DNA of 64,000 nt from Mycobacterium sp. 236(2023) (GTDB taxonomy: Bacteria > Actinomycetota > Actinomycetes > Mycobacteriales > Mycobacteriaceae): the NCBI RefSeq assembly GCF_029623955.1, contig NZ_JARSBP010000003.1, forward strand, positions 310,001 to 374,000, in the 5' to 3' direction. Both the position numbers and the translations under genes were made by a program. This document shows positions 7,848-17,103 of the stretch, piece by piece. The notes beneath the pieces were generated by a model. It saw only the letters and a program-made list of their open reading frames with translations, ran no database searches and was not told the origin of the DNA. The first letter of the stretch is position 1, and the number at the start of each line of letters is the position of its first letter.

Positions 7848-8916
7848 CTCGGTCAACAAGCCCAAGTCGGACGAAAGCAACCCGCTCCGCACAGGCATAT
7901 TCGGCATCGTGCTCGTTACGTGTCTGGTGCTGGTGTCGTTCGGGTACGCCGGGCTTCCGTTCATGCCGCAGGGGAAGAACTACGAGGCGTTCTTCACCGA
8001 CGCCGGCGGTATCAATCCCGGCAACGACGTCAACGTGTCGGGAATCAGGGTCGGCAGCGTGTCGGCAGTCGAACTCGCCGGGGACGCCGCGAAGGTGACG
8101 TTCACCGTGAAGCGGGATATCCGAGTCGGTGACCAGTCGCTCGTGGCGATCAAGACAGACACCGTGCTGGGTGAGAAGTCGCTTGCCGTCACCCCGAAGG
8201 GCGGCGGGTCGGTGACTTCGATTCCGCTGGGGCGCACGACGACTCCGTACACGCTCAACACGGCGTTGCAGGATCTGGGCCAGACTGCCAGCGAGCTGGA
8301 CAAGCCGCGCTTCGAGCAGGCGCTGCAGACGCTGACGGACTCGCTGCGCGACGCGACGCCTCATCTGAACGCCGCTCTCTCGGGCGTCACGGATCTGTCG
8401 CGCACTCTCAACAAGCGTGACGAGGCGCTCGACCAACTCCTCGGTCATGCCAAGCGGGTGTCCGATCTGCTGGCCCAGCGTGCCGGCCAGGTCAACCAAC
8501 TGATCGTCGACGGCAACCTGTTGTTCGCCGCACTCGACGAACGACGCCAGGCACTGAGCAATCTGATCGCCGGCATCGACGATGTGTCGCGCCAGCTTTC
8601 CGGCTTCGTCGCCGACAACAAGGTCGAGTTCAAACCGGCACTGGAGAAGCTGAACCTGGTGATGGACAACCTGCTGGAACGCCGCGAGCACATCGGTGAG
8701 GCGTTGCGTCGTCTGCCGCCGTACGCAACGGCTCTCGGTGAGGTCGTCGGGTCGGGCTCGGGCTTCAACATCAACTTGTACGGCCTGCCCCCCGCGTCGC
8801 TGGCCGAAGTCCTGCTCGACTCCTACTTCCAGCCGGGCAAGTTGCCCGACAGCCTCGCCGACTACCTGCGCGGATTCATCTCCGAGCGCATGATCATCAG
8901 GCCGAAATCGCCATGA
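7840..8916 (+). CDS. mce4C: Mce4C, MlaD-domain subunit of the sterol importer
   Basis: 358 aa Mce subunit starting at the ATG of MANSVNKPKSDESNPLRTG, inside the last codons of mce4B; a 5' in-frame extension from 7801 would add 13 residues with no support. Visible parts: membrane anchor TGIFGIVLVTCLVLVSFGYAG, MlaD domain (FFTDAGGINPGNDVNVSGIR), extended coiled-coil-like helices with LDERRQALSNLIAGIDDVSRQL, and a C-terminal FNINLYGLPPASLAEVLLDSYF segment found in MceC proteins. The stop overlaps the mce4D start (ATGA). Confidence 0.92.
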   Translation: MANSVNKPKSDESNPLRTGIFGIVLVTCLVLVSFGYAGLPFMPQGKNYEAFFTDAGGINPGNDVNVSGIRVGSVSAVELAGDAAKVTFTVKRDIRVGDQSLVAIKTDTVLGEKSLAVTPKGGGSVTSIPLGRTTTPYTLNTALQDLGQTASELDKPRFEQALQTLTDSLRDATPHLNAALSGVTDLSRTLNKRDEALDQLLGHAKRVSDLLAQRAGQVNQLIVDGNLLFAALDERRQALSNLIAGIDDVSRQLSGFVADNKVEFKPALEKLNLVMDNLLERREHIGEALRRLPPYATALGEVVGSGSGFNINLYGLPPASLAEVLLDSYFQPGKLPDSLADYLRGFISERMIIRPKSP

Positions 8917-10319
8917 GCCAACCCAATTCGACGAAGAGTCGCACGCTCCGCGCCGCGGTGGCCGTGGTCCTGGTCGCCGTCCTCGCGGTCGGCGCGTACC
9001 TGGTGTGGCCGTCCCGCAGCACAACCAAGGTCGTCGCGTTCTTCGAGTCCGCCGTCGGCATCTACTCCGGTGACGAAGTTCGGGTCATCGGTGTGCCCGT
9101 CGGGACCATCGACTCGATCGAGCCGCGCGCCGAAGACGTCAAGATCACCATGTCGATCGACAACGGCGTCCGAATCCCGGAGAACGCCCAGGCGCTCATC
9201 ATCTCGCCGAATCTGGTGGCCGCCCGGTTCATCCAGCTCACCCCCGCCTACACCGGTGGCGGCGTGATGGCCGACGGCGCCGAGATCGGACTGGATCGCA
9301 CGGCCGTGCCGGTGGAGTGGGATGAGGTCAAGGAGCAGCTGACCGCGCTGAGCGCTCAGCTCGGGCCGCAGCCCGGTTCCGTGCAGGGGCCGCTCACCCA
9401 GTTCGTCAACCAGGCCGCCGACACCTTCGACGGCAACGGCGACACGTTCCGGGAAGCGGTGCGCGAACTGTCGCAAACCGCAGGGCGCCTCGGTGATTCG
9501 CGCGGTGACCTGTTCGGCACCATCCGCAACCTGCAGGTGCTCGTCGACGCGCTGTCGAACAGCAACGAGCAGATCGTCCAGTTCACCAACCACGTGGCGT
9601 CGGTGTCGCAGGTGCTGGCCGACAGCACGGTGGATCTGGACAACACCCTCGGCACCTTGAACCAGGCGCTGGGCGACGTCCGCGGATTCCTCAACGAGAG
9701 CAACTCTGCGCTGATCGACCAGGTCGGCAAGCTCGCCGATTTCACGCAGATTCTCACCGACCACAGCGACGACATCGAGCAGGTCCTGCACGTCACGCCC
9801 AACGGCCTGTCCAACTTCTACAACATCTACAACCCCGCCCAGGGCACCGTCGGCGGTCTGCTGTCGCTGCCCAACTTCGGCAACCCGGTGCAGTTCATCT
9901 GTGGTGGCACGTTCGACGTCGGTGCCTCGCCGGACAACTACAAGCGCGCCGAGATCTGCAGGCAGCGAATGGGTCCGGTGTTCAAGCGGATCGCGATGAA
10001 CTACCCGCCGCTGCTGTTCCACCCGATCAACAGCATCACCGCGTACAAGGGACAGGTCATCTACGACACCCCCGCGACCGAGGCCAAGGCCGAGACGCCG
10101 GTGCCGTATCTGCAGTGGCAGAACGCGCCCGGTGTGACTCCGCCGGTGATCCCGCCGGACGCCGACCTGGCGTCGCTGCTGTTGCCGCCGGCTCCGGAGG
10201 GGGCCCCAGCCGCGCCGACGGCTTCCTCCTCCCATGTCGGTGGGCCGGAAACCGTTGCGCCAGGCGCGCTTCCCGGTCCGGCTCCGGCTGCTCCGATCCC
10301 AGGAGGTGCGGGCGGATGA
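8913..10319 (+). CDS. mce4D: Mce4D, MlaD-domain subunit of the sterol importer
   Basis: 468 aa Mce subunit coupled to mce4C by a 4-bp overlap. Anchor RAAVAVVLVAVLAVGAYLVW at about residues 10-30, MlaD domain (FESAVGIYSGDEVRVIGVPV), helical tunnel region, then FYNIYNPAQGTVGGLLSLPNF and a C-terminal low-complexity tail rich in Ala and Pro (PPAPEGAPAAPTASSS) that is common in MceD. The tail is the least conserved part of the family. Stop and mce4E start overlap (ATGA). Confidence 0.92.
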   Translation: MSQPNSTKSRTLRAAVAVVLVAVLAVGAYLVWPSRSTTKVVAFFESAVGIYSGDEVRVIGVPVGTIDSIEPRAEDVKITMSIDNGVRIPENAQALIISPNLVAARFIQLTPAYTGGGVMADGAEIGLDRTAVPVEWDEVKEQLTALSAQLGPQPGSVQGPLTQFVNQAADTFDGNGDTFREAVRELSQTAGRLGDSRGDLFGTIRNLQVLVDALSNSNEQIVQFTNHVASVSQVLADSTVDLDNTLGTLNQALGDVRGFLNESNSALIDQVGKLADFTQILTDHSDDIEQVLHVTPNGLSNFYNIYNPAQGTVGGLLSLPNFGNPVQFICGGTFDVGASPDNYKRAEICRQRMGPVFKRIAMNYPPLLFHPINSITAYKGQVIYDTPATEAKAETPVPYLQWQNAPGVTPPVIPPDADLASLLLPPAPEGAPAAPTASSSHVGGPETVAPGALPGPAPAAPIPGGAGG

Positions 10320-11494
10320 TGCGCAAGGCGCCAACTCTTCGGAAAGCTGTGGCGTTCGGGTCGCTGTCGGTGCTGCTGGCCGGCTGCCAGTTCGGCGGTC
10401 TCAACTCGCTCGACATGCCGGGCACCGCAGGCCACGGCTCGGGCTCCTACACGATCACCGTGCAGTTGCCGAATGTCACCACGCTGCCGCAGAACTCGCC
10501 GGTGATGGTCGACGACGTGACCGTCGGCAGCGTGTCCGGCATCGAGGCCATCCAGCGCCCCGACGGCACGTTCTTCGCCGCGGTGAAATTGTCGCTGAAC
10601 AGCAACGTCGAGCTGCCCAGCAACGCGATCGCGCGGGTGGCGCAGACGTCGCTGCTGGGTTCGCAGCACATCGAGCTCGCAGAGCCGACCGACGGGCCCG
10701 GCGTCGGACGCCTCGAAGAGGGCTCGGAGATCCCGGAGGACCAGACCGCGCGCTATCCGAGCACAGAGGAAGTGCTGTCGTCTCTGGGTGTCGTCGTCAA
10801 CAAGGGCAATCTCGGTGCGCTGCAAGACATCACCGAAGAGACCTACAACGCGGTCGCGGGCCGGGAAGGTACATTCGCCGACCTGATCCCGCGGCTTTCG
10901 GAGCTGACCAGCTCGCTGGACCGGCAGACCAACGACATCATCGCCGCGGCCGAGGGGCTCGACCGGTTCGCCGGGATCCTGGCCAGAAGCAAGGACAGTC
11001 TCGGGCGGACCCTCGATACGCTGCCCGCTGCTCTCGACGTGCTCAACCGGAACCGCACCAACATCGTCGACGCCTTCTCCGCCCTGCAAGGATTCGCGAC
11101 GCTGGGCTCACGGGTGCTGCAGGAGACCAAGGACGACTTCGCAGCCGACTTCAAGGACCTGTTCCCGATCATCAAGGCACTGAACGACAATGCCGACTAC
11201 TTCATCAAGAGCCTGGAGTTCCTGCCGACGTTCCCGTTCCACTACAAGTACCTGCGGCGGGCCGTGCGCGGCGACTACCTGAACGTGTTCGTCACGTTCG
11301 ACCTGACACTGCGGAGGCTCGGCGAAACCGTCTTGACGACGTCGAAGGGCTTCGACCCGAACATGAAGCGGATGAACGAGATCATCAACACGCCCGACTT
11401 CCTCGTGGGTGCCACGTCGAACCTGTCGGGGCAGGCGGCCGATCCGTTCAAGATTCCCCCCGGCACGGCGACGCAGCATGAGGGGGCGCCCTGA
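10316..11494 (+). CDS. mce4E: Mce4E lipoprotein (LprN-type)
   Basis: 392 aa lipoprotein member of the Mce4 hexamer. The N-terminus MMRKAPTLRKAVAFGSLSVLLAGC has a lipobox LLAGC, so the Cys at about residue 24 should be lipidated after signal peptidase II cleavage; MceE proteins are lipoproteins as a family. The MlaD domain follows (YTITVQLPNVTTLPQNSPV). The start overlaps the end of mce4D, with AGGAGGTG about 10 nt upstream. A second ATG 3 nt downstream is equally possible. The stop shares a base with mce4F. Confidence 0.93.
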   Translation: MMRKAPTLRKAVAFGSLSVLLAGCQFGGLNSLDMPGTAGHGSGSYTITVQLPNVTTLPQNSPVMVDDVTVGSVSGIEAIQRPDGTFFAAVKLSLNSNVELPSNAIARVAQTSLLGSQHIELAEPTDGPGVGRLEEGSEIPEDQTARYPSTEEVLSSLGVVVNKGNLGALQDITEETYNAVAGREGTFADLIPRLSELTSSLDRQTNDIIAAAEGLDRFAGILARSKDSLGRTLDTLPAALDVLNRNRTNIVDAFSALQGFATLGSRVLQETKDDFAADFKDLFPIIKALNDNADYFIKSLEFLPTFPFHYKYLRRAVRGDYLNVFVTFDLTLRRLGETVLTTSKGFDPNMKRMNEIINTPDFLVGATSNLSGQAADPFKIPPGTATQHEGAP

Positions 11495-13197
11495 TGATCG
11501 ATCGCCTCTCCAAGATCCAGCTGATGATCTTCGCCGTCGTCACCGTGCTGACGGTCGGCACGATCTCGATCTTCTACCTGCGCGTGCCTGAGGCGGTCGG
11601 GATCGGTTCGTACAACATCACCGCCGATTTCTCGGCGGGTGGCGGCCTGTATCAGAACGCGAACGTCACCTATCGCGGTGTCACGGTCGGGCGGGTCGAA
11701 TCGGTTGGCCTGACCGACAACGGCGTCGTGGCGCGGATGCGCCTTAACAGCGGAACACCGGTGCCCGAGAACGTGACCGCCACCGTCAAGAGCGTCTCGG
11801 CGGTCGGCGAGCAGTACGTCGACCTGGTCCCGCCTGCCGACGCATCGGAGGCGACGCTGACCGACGGCTCCAACATCGCCATGGACCGCACCGCGATCGG
11901 CCAGGATATCTACGGGATGCTGCAGCAGGCTGATGCGTTGGTGAGCAGTGTCGGGGACAGCAGGCTGCAGGATCTGCTGAAGGAAACGTTCAAGGCGTTC
12001 AACGGGTCCGGGCCGGAGCTCGCGCGGCTGATCCAGTCGTCGCGTCTGCTGGTCGACGAGGCCAACTCGAGCTACGGGCAGACCTCACAGCTGATCGATC
12101 AGGCGGCACCGTTCCTGGAGGCACAGATCCGCGGCGGCGACGACATCCGTTCGCTGGCCGACGGACTGGCGCGTCTGACGGGTGAGGTGGCCAATGCCGA
12201 TCCGCAGTTGCGCGACACTTTGCAGACGGTGCCTGGCGCCACCGAAGCGGCCAACACCACCTTCGAGGGCATCCGGCCGACGTTCCCGGTGCTCGCCGCC
12301 AACCTCGCCAACTTCGGCCGTATCGGCGTGATCTACAACAAGTCGCTGGAGCATGCCCTCGTGGTGTTCCCGGCGCTGCTGGCCGCGCTGAACACCGTCG
12401 GTGGCGGGCTGCCCACCGACGAGGGCGGCAAGCTCGACTTCAAGGTCGACCTCGGCGATCCGCCGCCGTGTTCGGTCGGCTTCATCCCGCCGAGCCAGAT
12501 CCGTTCGCCCGCGGACTTGACGCTGCGCGAGCTGCCCACCGACATGTACTGCAAGGTGGCGCAGAACGATCCGAGCGTGGTGCGTGGCGCCCGTAACTAC
12601 CCGTGCCAGGAATTCCCCGGCAAGCGGGCGCCGACGATCCAGCTGTGCCGTGACCCGAAGGGCTACGTCCCCATCGGTAGCAATCCGTGGCGTGGGCCAC
12701 CAGTCCCGTACGGAACGCCGATCACCGATGGCCGGAACATCCTGCCGCCCAACAAGTTTCCAAATATTCCCCCGCAGGTGGATCCCGATCCGGGGCCGCC
12801 GTCGGTGACGTTGCCGCCCGGGGTGACGCCGGGACCGGGGCCGGCGCCGCACGCACCGTTCCCGTTGCCGTACCCGCCGAACGAGCCGGGGCCGCCGCCT
12901 CCGCCGTGGCCGTACTTCTCGCCGCCGGATCAGGTGGTGCCGCCGTACGGTCGTCCGCCGCTGGCACCGCCTCCCGCACCGCCGGGAGCTCCGCCGGTCG
13001 CGCCTCCTGCTGCGCCACCCGCGCCGAGTGGGCCGCTGCTCCCCGCCGAGGCGGTGCCGCAGGCCAGCGCGAGCTACGACCAGAACGGGGTTTTCGTCGA
13101 TCCCGCCGGCGGAACTGGCGTGTACGCCCCCGGAACTGACAAACTGGCGCCCGCAGAGAATTGGGTCGACCTGATGTTGTCGCCCAAGCAGTTTTAG
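11494..13197 (+). CDS. mce4F: Mce4F, MlaD-domain subunit with proline-rich tail
   Basis: 567 aa, the longest Mce4 subunit. Anchor IQLMIFAVVTVLTVGTISIFYL at the N-terminus, MlaD domain (FSAGGGLYQNANVTYRGVTVG), helical region, the CKVAQNDPSVVRGARNYPCQEFPGKRAPT-type segment around 345-375 with several cysteines that may form disulfides, then an extended Pro/Gly/Ala tail (about 410-535), as in other MceF proteins. It ends the importer set; 14 nt later comes the first Mce-associated protein, so transcription probably continues. Confidence 0.92.
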   Translation: MIDRLSKIQLMIFAVVTVLTVGTISIFYLRVPEAVGIGSYNITADFSAGGGLYQNANVTYRGVTVGRVESVGLTDNGVVARMRLNSGTPVPENVTATVKSVSAVGEQYVDLVPPADASEATLTDGSNIAMDRTAIGQDIYGMLQQADALVSSVGDSRLQDLLKETFKAFNGSGPELARLIQSSRLLVDEANSSYGQTSQLIDQAAPFLEAQIRGGDDIRSLADGLARLTGEVANADPQLRDTLQTVPGATEAANTTFEGIRPTFPVLAANLANFGRIGVIYNKSLEHALVVFPALLAALNTVGGGLPTDEGGKLDFKVDLGDPPPCSVGFIPPSQIRSPADLTLRELPTDMYCKVAQNDPSVVRGARNYPCQEFPGKRAPTIQLCRDPKGYVPIGSNPWRGPPVPYGTPITDGRNILPPNKFPNIPPQVDPDPGPPSVTLPPGVTPGPGPAPHAPFPLPYPPNEPGPPPPPWPYFSPPDQVVPPYGRPPLAPPPAPPGAPPVAPPAAPPAPSGPLLPAEAVPQASASYDQNGVFVDPAGGTGVYAPGTDKLAPAENWVDLMLSPKQF

Positions 13198-13211
13198 CTC
13201 TTAGGAAAGTA

Positions 13212-13925
13212 GTGACAGAAGAGGCACCCCGCGATGAAGGCCGGCCCGTGCGCCGGCGGGCGTCGCGGGCAGCGGGTCCGGCAGGTAACACCGAGTCGGC
13301 CCTGGAATCTCCCGCAGCTCCCGTAGGCGCGGTCAAGGTCAGCGCCGCGGTCGCGCGACCGGCGAAGGCACGCGCCGCGTCGTCGGTCGCTCCGCCCCCG
13401 CGCAGGCCGTCGCACCGCGGTCTGGTGGCGCTGGTGGCTTCGGTGGTCCTGCTGGTGTTCGGCGGGCTGCTGGCGGGCGGGATCTTCTGGATGAAGTCCA
13501 CCCAGTCCGGGCAGGAGGCGGTGCTGGCGCGCGATCAACAGTTCGTCGACACCGCGCAGCAACTCGTCGTCAACATGTTCTCGTACACGCAGAACGACAT
13601 CGACCAGAGCGTGGATCGGTTCGTGGACAGCACAAGCGGACCGCTGCGCGACATGCTCAGCCAGGACAACAACGTCGACAACCTGAAGGCGATCTTCCGC
13701 GACACGAACGCCAGCTCCGAGGCCGTGATCAATGGTGCGGCCCTGGAGTCGATCGACGAAATCTCCAGCAATGCAGCGGTTCTGGTGTCAGTGCGGGTGA
13801 CCGTGACCGACATGGACGGCACGAACAAGCCGTCGCAGCCGTACCGGCTGCGTGTCATCGTCCACGAAGACGACAACGGCCACATGACCGGTTATGACCT
13901 CAAGTACCCCGACGGGGGCAACTGA
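13212..13925 (+). CDS. Mce4-associated membrane protein (Mas4A, Rv3493c-like)
   Basis: 237 aa. I start at the GTG of VTEEAPRDEGRP because AGGAAAG lies 4-8 nt upstream and just after the mce4F stop; an ATG at 13161 would overlap mce4F by 37 nt. A basic, disordered N-terminus (about 85 residues, many Arg/Ala/Pro) precedes one membrane segment (LVALVASVVLLVFGGLLAGGIFW) and an extracytoplasmic domain that ends with LRVIVHEDDNGHMTGYDLKYPDGGN, the pattern of Mce-associated (Mas) proteins. Mas proteins are thought to stabilise or assist Mce complexes (known for related proteins, not tested here). It overlaps the next gene by 1 base (TGATG). Confidence 0.85.
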   Translation: MTEEAPRDEGRPVRRRASRAAGPAGNTESALESPAAPVGAVKVSAAVARPAKARAASSVAPPPRRPSHRGLVALVASVVLLVFGGLLAGGIFWMKSTQSGQEAVLARDQQFVDTAQQLVVNMFSYTQNDIDQSVDRFVDSTSGPLRDMLSQDNNVDNLKAIFRDTNASSEAVINGAALESIDEISSNAAVLVSVRVTVTDMDGTNKPSQPYRLRVIVHEDDNGHMTGYDLKYPDGGN

Positions 13926-14419
13926 TGAGCAAGCGTGCCGCCCGGCTTCTCGGGATGTTCGTCGTGGTGCTGTCGGTGGCGTTCGTCGGTGCCGGGGCGC
14001 TCGGTGGCTGGCTGTTCTGGAACGGTGTGGAGTTGCGTGGTGAGCAGTCCGCGCGTGCCGAGTTGCCGCCGCTGGCCGTTGCGCAGATCCCTCTGGTGTT
14101 CGGATACGACTATCAGACGGTCGAGGGCAGCCTCACCGACGTCTATCCGTTGCTGACTCCGAGCTACCGCCAGGAGTTCCAGGACCGCGCGAACAAGGAC
14201 ATCATCCCGCAGGCAAGGCAGCGTCAGCTGATCAGTCAGGCCAACGTGGTCGGTGCGGGAGTGCTTGACGCACAACGCACCAAAGCCTCGGTGATGGTCT
14301 ACATGAACCGGACGGTGACGGAGAAGGACGGTCAGCCCGTCTACGACGGAAGCCGTCTGCGCGTCGACTACGAGAAGGTCGACGGCAAGTGGCTGATCAG
14401 CTACATCACTCCGATTTGA
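13925..14419 (+). CDS. Mce4-associated membrane protein (Mas4B, Rv3492c-like)
   Basis: 164 aa: a membrane anchor ([27 protein letters not shown], about residues 4-30) and an external alpha/beta domain ending in [20 protein letters not shown], the same fold signature as the upstream Mas protein, so the two are diverged paralogues. It is the last gene of the mce4 transcription unit. Its 3' end overlaps the convergent otsA gene by 14 bp, so termination must occur inside otsA. Confidence 0.85.
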   Translation: MSKRAARLLGMFVVVLSVAFVGAGALGGWLFWNGVELRGEQSARAELPPLAVAQIPLVFGYDYQTVEGSLTDVYPLLTPSYRQEFQDRANKDIIPQARQRQLISQANVVGAGVLDAQRTKASVMVYMNRTVTEKDGQPVYDGSRLRVDYEKVDGKWLISYITPI

Positions 14420-15899
14420 GATCGGGCTCGGGCTGCTGTGGTTTGTTGGCCAGCGCGTCGAGAAATGAACGCGCCCAACGATCTACGTCGTGGGCGAGCA
14501 CCTGACGGCGCATCGCACGCATGCGGCGCTTACCGTCCTCGGGTGACTGGTTGATCGCCGCCTCGATGGCGTCTTTGACACCCTCGAGGTGGTGGGGGTT
14601 GGTCAGGTAGGCCTGCCGCAATTCCGCAGCGGCGCCGGTGAACTCGCTGAGGACCAGCGCGCCGCCGAGGTCGTTGCGACACGCGACGTACTCCTTGGCG
14701 ACCAGGTTCATCCCGTCGCGCAAAGGCGTGACGAGCATGACGTCGGCGGCGACGAAGAATGCCACCAGGTCTTCTCTCGGCACGGGCCGGTGCAGGTAGT
14801 GCAGAACCGGGTGGCCCACCTCGCCGAACTCGCCGTTGACGTGGCCGACCTGACGTTCGATGTCCTCCCGCATGGCGATGTAGCTCTCCACGCGTTCCCG
14901 GCTCGGGGTGGCCAGCTGGACGAGGACGGTGTCCTCGCGGTCGATCCGGCCTTCCTCCAGAAGTTCGGAAAAGGCCCTGAGTCGGACGTCGATGCCCTTG
15001 GTGTAGTCCAACCGGTCGACGCCGAGCAGAATCTTGCGCGGGTTGCCCAGCTCCGCTCGGATCTCTTTGGCGCGCTGGCGAATTGCCCGACTACGTGCCT
15101 GCTGGTCGAGTTCGTCGGAGTCGATGGAGATCGGGAACGCCCCGACCTTCACGGTGCGGAAACCGAACTGCACCTCGCCGAAGCGGGACCGCACACCGAC
15201 ATTGCCTCGAGACGTCGTGGCGCCGAGCAGCCGCCGCGCCAGGATGAGGAAGTTCTGCGCGCCGCCTGGGAGATGGAACCCGACGAGGTCGGCGCCGAGC
15301 AGCCCCTCGATGATCTCGGTGCGCCACGGCATCTGCATGAACAGCTCGACCGGCGGGAACGGGATGTGCAGAAAGAAGCCGATCGTCAGGTCGGGCCGCA
15401 ACATCCGCAGCATCTTCGGGACCAGTTGCAGCTGGTAGTCCTGTACCCATACCGTGGCGCCCTCGGCCGCCGTCTGCGCGGTGGCTTCGGCGAATCGCCG
15501 GTTGACGTCGACGTAGCGGTCCCACCACTCCCGGTGGTAGATCGGCTTGACGATGACGTCGTGGTACAGCGGCCACAGCGTGCCGTTGGAGAAGCCCTCG
15601 TAGTACTCGGCGACGTCGTCAGCCGACAGGCGTACCGGGACGAGCGTCATGCCGTCCTGCTCGATCGGCTCGTCCGACGCGTCGGGGTCGTCGGCGTCCT
15701 CGGGGACACCGGGCCAGCCGATCCACGCGCCGTGTCTGCGCCGCAGCAGTGGCTCCAGCGCGGTCACGAGGCCGCCGGGACTGCGCTTCCACTCGGTGGT
15801 GCCGTCAGGCCGGCGCACTCTGTCGATCGGCAGCCGGTTGGCCACGACGACGAAGTCGGCTCCTCCGGAGCGGACCTGCGGGCCGCTCTCGGGTGCCAT
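14406..15899 (-). CDS. otsA: Trehalose-6-phosphate synthase OtsA
   Basis: 497 aa GT20 glycosyltransferase making trehalose-6-phosphate from a nucleotide-glucose and glucose-6-phosphate in the cytosol. Motifs in order: [10 protein letters not shown] at the N-terminus, [38 protein letters not shown], and the donor-site [14 protein letters not shown] and [11 protein letters not shown] choose the ATG of MAPESGPQV, which overlaps the TGA of the small upstream gene by one base; a longer frame would run through that gene. Length agrees with mycobacterial OtsA. It converges with the mce4 operon as in M. tuberculosis (Rv3490 next to Rv3492c). Confidence 0.93.
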   Translation of the reverse strand: MAPESGPQVRSGGADFVVVANRLPIDRVRRPDGTTEWKRSPGGLVTALEPLLRRRHGAWIGWPGVPEDADDPDASDEPIEQDGMTLVPVRLSADDVAEYYEGFSNGTLWPLYHDVIVKPIYHREWWDRYVDVNRRFAEATAQTAAEGATVWVQDYQLQLVPKMLRMLRPDLTIGFFLHIPFPPVELFMQMPWRTEIIEGLLGADLVGFHLPGGAQNFLILARRLLGATTSRGNVGVRSRFGEVQFGFRTVKVGAFPISIDSDELDQQARSRAIRQRAKEIRAELGNPRKILLGVDRLDYTKGIDVRLRAFSELLEEGRIDREDTVLVQLATPSRERVESYIAMREDIERQVGHVNGEFGEVGHPVLHYLHRPVPREDLVAFFVAADVMLVTPLRDGMNLVAKEYVACRNDLGGALVLSEFTGAAAELRQAYLTNPHHLEGVKDAIEAAINQSPEDGKRRMRAMRRQVLAHDVDRWARSFLDALANKPQQPEPDLKSE

Positions 15900-16066
15900 C
15901 AAGCGTCGGCGAGCTTCGCCGGTCCGATGCCGAGCATCGACAGGAAGACACGGCATTCGTCGGCGTCGGTGGCGTATGCGGCGACGACACGGCGGGCCTG
16001 GCGCTCGGTGACGTCGGCGATGGGCTCGACGTCACCGATCTCGGCGGGGTCTGGTTTGGCAGGCAT
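15899..16066 (-). CDS. Small conserved protein coupled to otsA (Rv3489-like)
   Basis: 55 aa, no signal peptide or membrane segment: [19 protein letters not shown], then [20 protein letters not shown] and [15 protein letters not shown]. The predicted fold is two or three helices. The ATG at 16066 stands 7 nt after TAAGGT (16074-16079 on this strand), the spacing of a leaderless transcript. An upstream TTG at 16096 is the alternative start but lies before that -10. The stop overlaps the otsA start (TGATG), so otsA translation is probably coupled to it. Function unknown; a role in trehalose synthesis is suggested only by position. Confidence 0.75.
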   Translation of the reverse strand: MPAKPDPAEIGDVEPIADVTERQARRVVAAYATDADECRVFLSMLGIGPAKLADA

Positions 16067-16158
16067 AGAAGCAACCTTAGCCAACCCTGTGGCCAACTCC
16101 CAGCGCAGAGCTGGGGTCCTGTGCGAGGACGTGACACTTCAGCCGTAATGTGCAACGC

Positions 16159-17055
16159 GTGGCGGATCAGGATCAGGTGACTTACGAGACTCTCGACGAG
16201 GGCCGCATCGCGCGGATCTGGCTGAACCGGCCGGGCGCGCAGAACGCCCAATCCCGGACGCTGCTCGTCCAGCTGGACGAGGCGTTCGGGCGGGCCGAGG
16301 CCGACGACACCGTGCGGGTGGTGATTCTCGCGGCGCGGGGGAAGAACTTCTCGGCCGGCCACGACCTGGGCTCCGAAGAGGCGATGGCCGAGCGGGGTCC
16401 CGGGCCCGCCCAGCACCCCACGTTCACGTGCAACGGGGCCACCCGGGATGCCGTCATCGAGCGGACTTACCTGCAGGAATGGCACTACTTCTTCAACAAC
16501 ACGGCCCGGTGGCGCGATCTGCGCAAGATCACCATCGCCCAGGTGCAGGGCAACGCCATCTCGGCGGCCCTGATGTTGATCTGGGCCTGTGACCTCATCG
16601 TCGCGTCGGACGACGCGAAGTTCAGCGACGTCGTCGCGGTGCGGATGGGCATGCCGGGCGTCGAGTACTACGCGCACCCCTGGGAGTTCGGCGCCCGCAA
16701 GGCCAAGGAGCTGCTGCTCACCGGCGACGCGATCGACGCCGACGAGGCCTACCGGCTGGGCATGGTGTCGAAGGTCTTCCCGCGCGCCGAGTTGGAGGAC
16801 AAGACGCTCGACTTCGCGCGACGGATCGCCGAGCGTCCGACCATGGCGGCGCTGTTGGTCAAGGATTCGGTGAATGCCGCCAGCGATGCGATGGGCTTCA
16901 CCGAGGCGCTGCGGCACGCGTTCCACATCCACGAATTGGGTCATGCCCATTGGGCTGCCCACAACGAGAACCGCTATCCGGTCGGGCTGCCGCCGAACGT
17001 GCCGGACTGGCGCACATTGGGCGCCCCAAAGCTCTCCCGCCGCGACGAGCCGTGA
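16159..17055 (+). CDS. Enoyl-CoA hydratase/isomerase (crotonase family)
   Basis: 298 aa from the GTG at 16159. The crotonase oxyanion-hole segments are visible: ARGKNFSAGHDLGSE (about residues 60-74) and QVQGNAISAALMLIWACDLIVASDDAKF (about 130-157). The usual catalytic Glu of the GxxxxE loops is not evident (GNAISAALM), so hydratase activity is uncertain and another crotonase reaction is possible. The C-terminal HELGHAHWAAHNENRYPVG is typical of a mycobacterial EchA subgroup. I prefer 16159 over the GTG at 16150 because TAATGT (16146-16151) followed by 7 nt puts a transcription start exactly on 16159. A KstR-controlled SDR follows at 49 nt. Confidence 0.78.
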   Translation: MADQDQVTYETLDEGRIARIWLNRPGAQNAQSRTLLVQLDEAFGRAEADDTVRVVILAARGKNFSAGHDLGSEEAMAERGPGPAQHPTFTCNGATRDAVIERTYLQEWHYFFNNTARWRDLRKITIAQVQGNAISAALMLIWACDLIVASDDAKFSDVVAVRMGMPGVEYYAHPWEFGARKAKELLLTGDAIDADEAYRLGMVSKVFPRAELEDKTLDFARRIAERPTMAALLVKDSVNAASDAMGFTEALRHAFHIHELGHAHWAAHNENRYPVGLPPNVPDWRTLGAPKLSRRDEP

Positions 17056-17063
17056 CGTATAAC

Positions 17064-17077
17064 TGGAACCTGTTCTA
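17064..17077. promoter_or_regulatory. KstR operator upstream of the SDR at 17104
   Basis: TGGAACCTGTTCTA matches TnnAACnnGTTnnA completely. GTTCTAGTTAGT here also matches 12 bases at the proximal mce4 site. It starts 8 nt after the upstream stop and 40 nt before the SDR start, so it should regulate that gene. Confidence 0.85.
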
Positions 17078-17103
17078 GTTAGTCGGGCTATCGAGGAGTT
17101 GGC

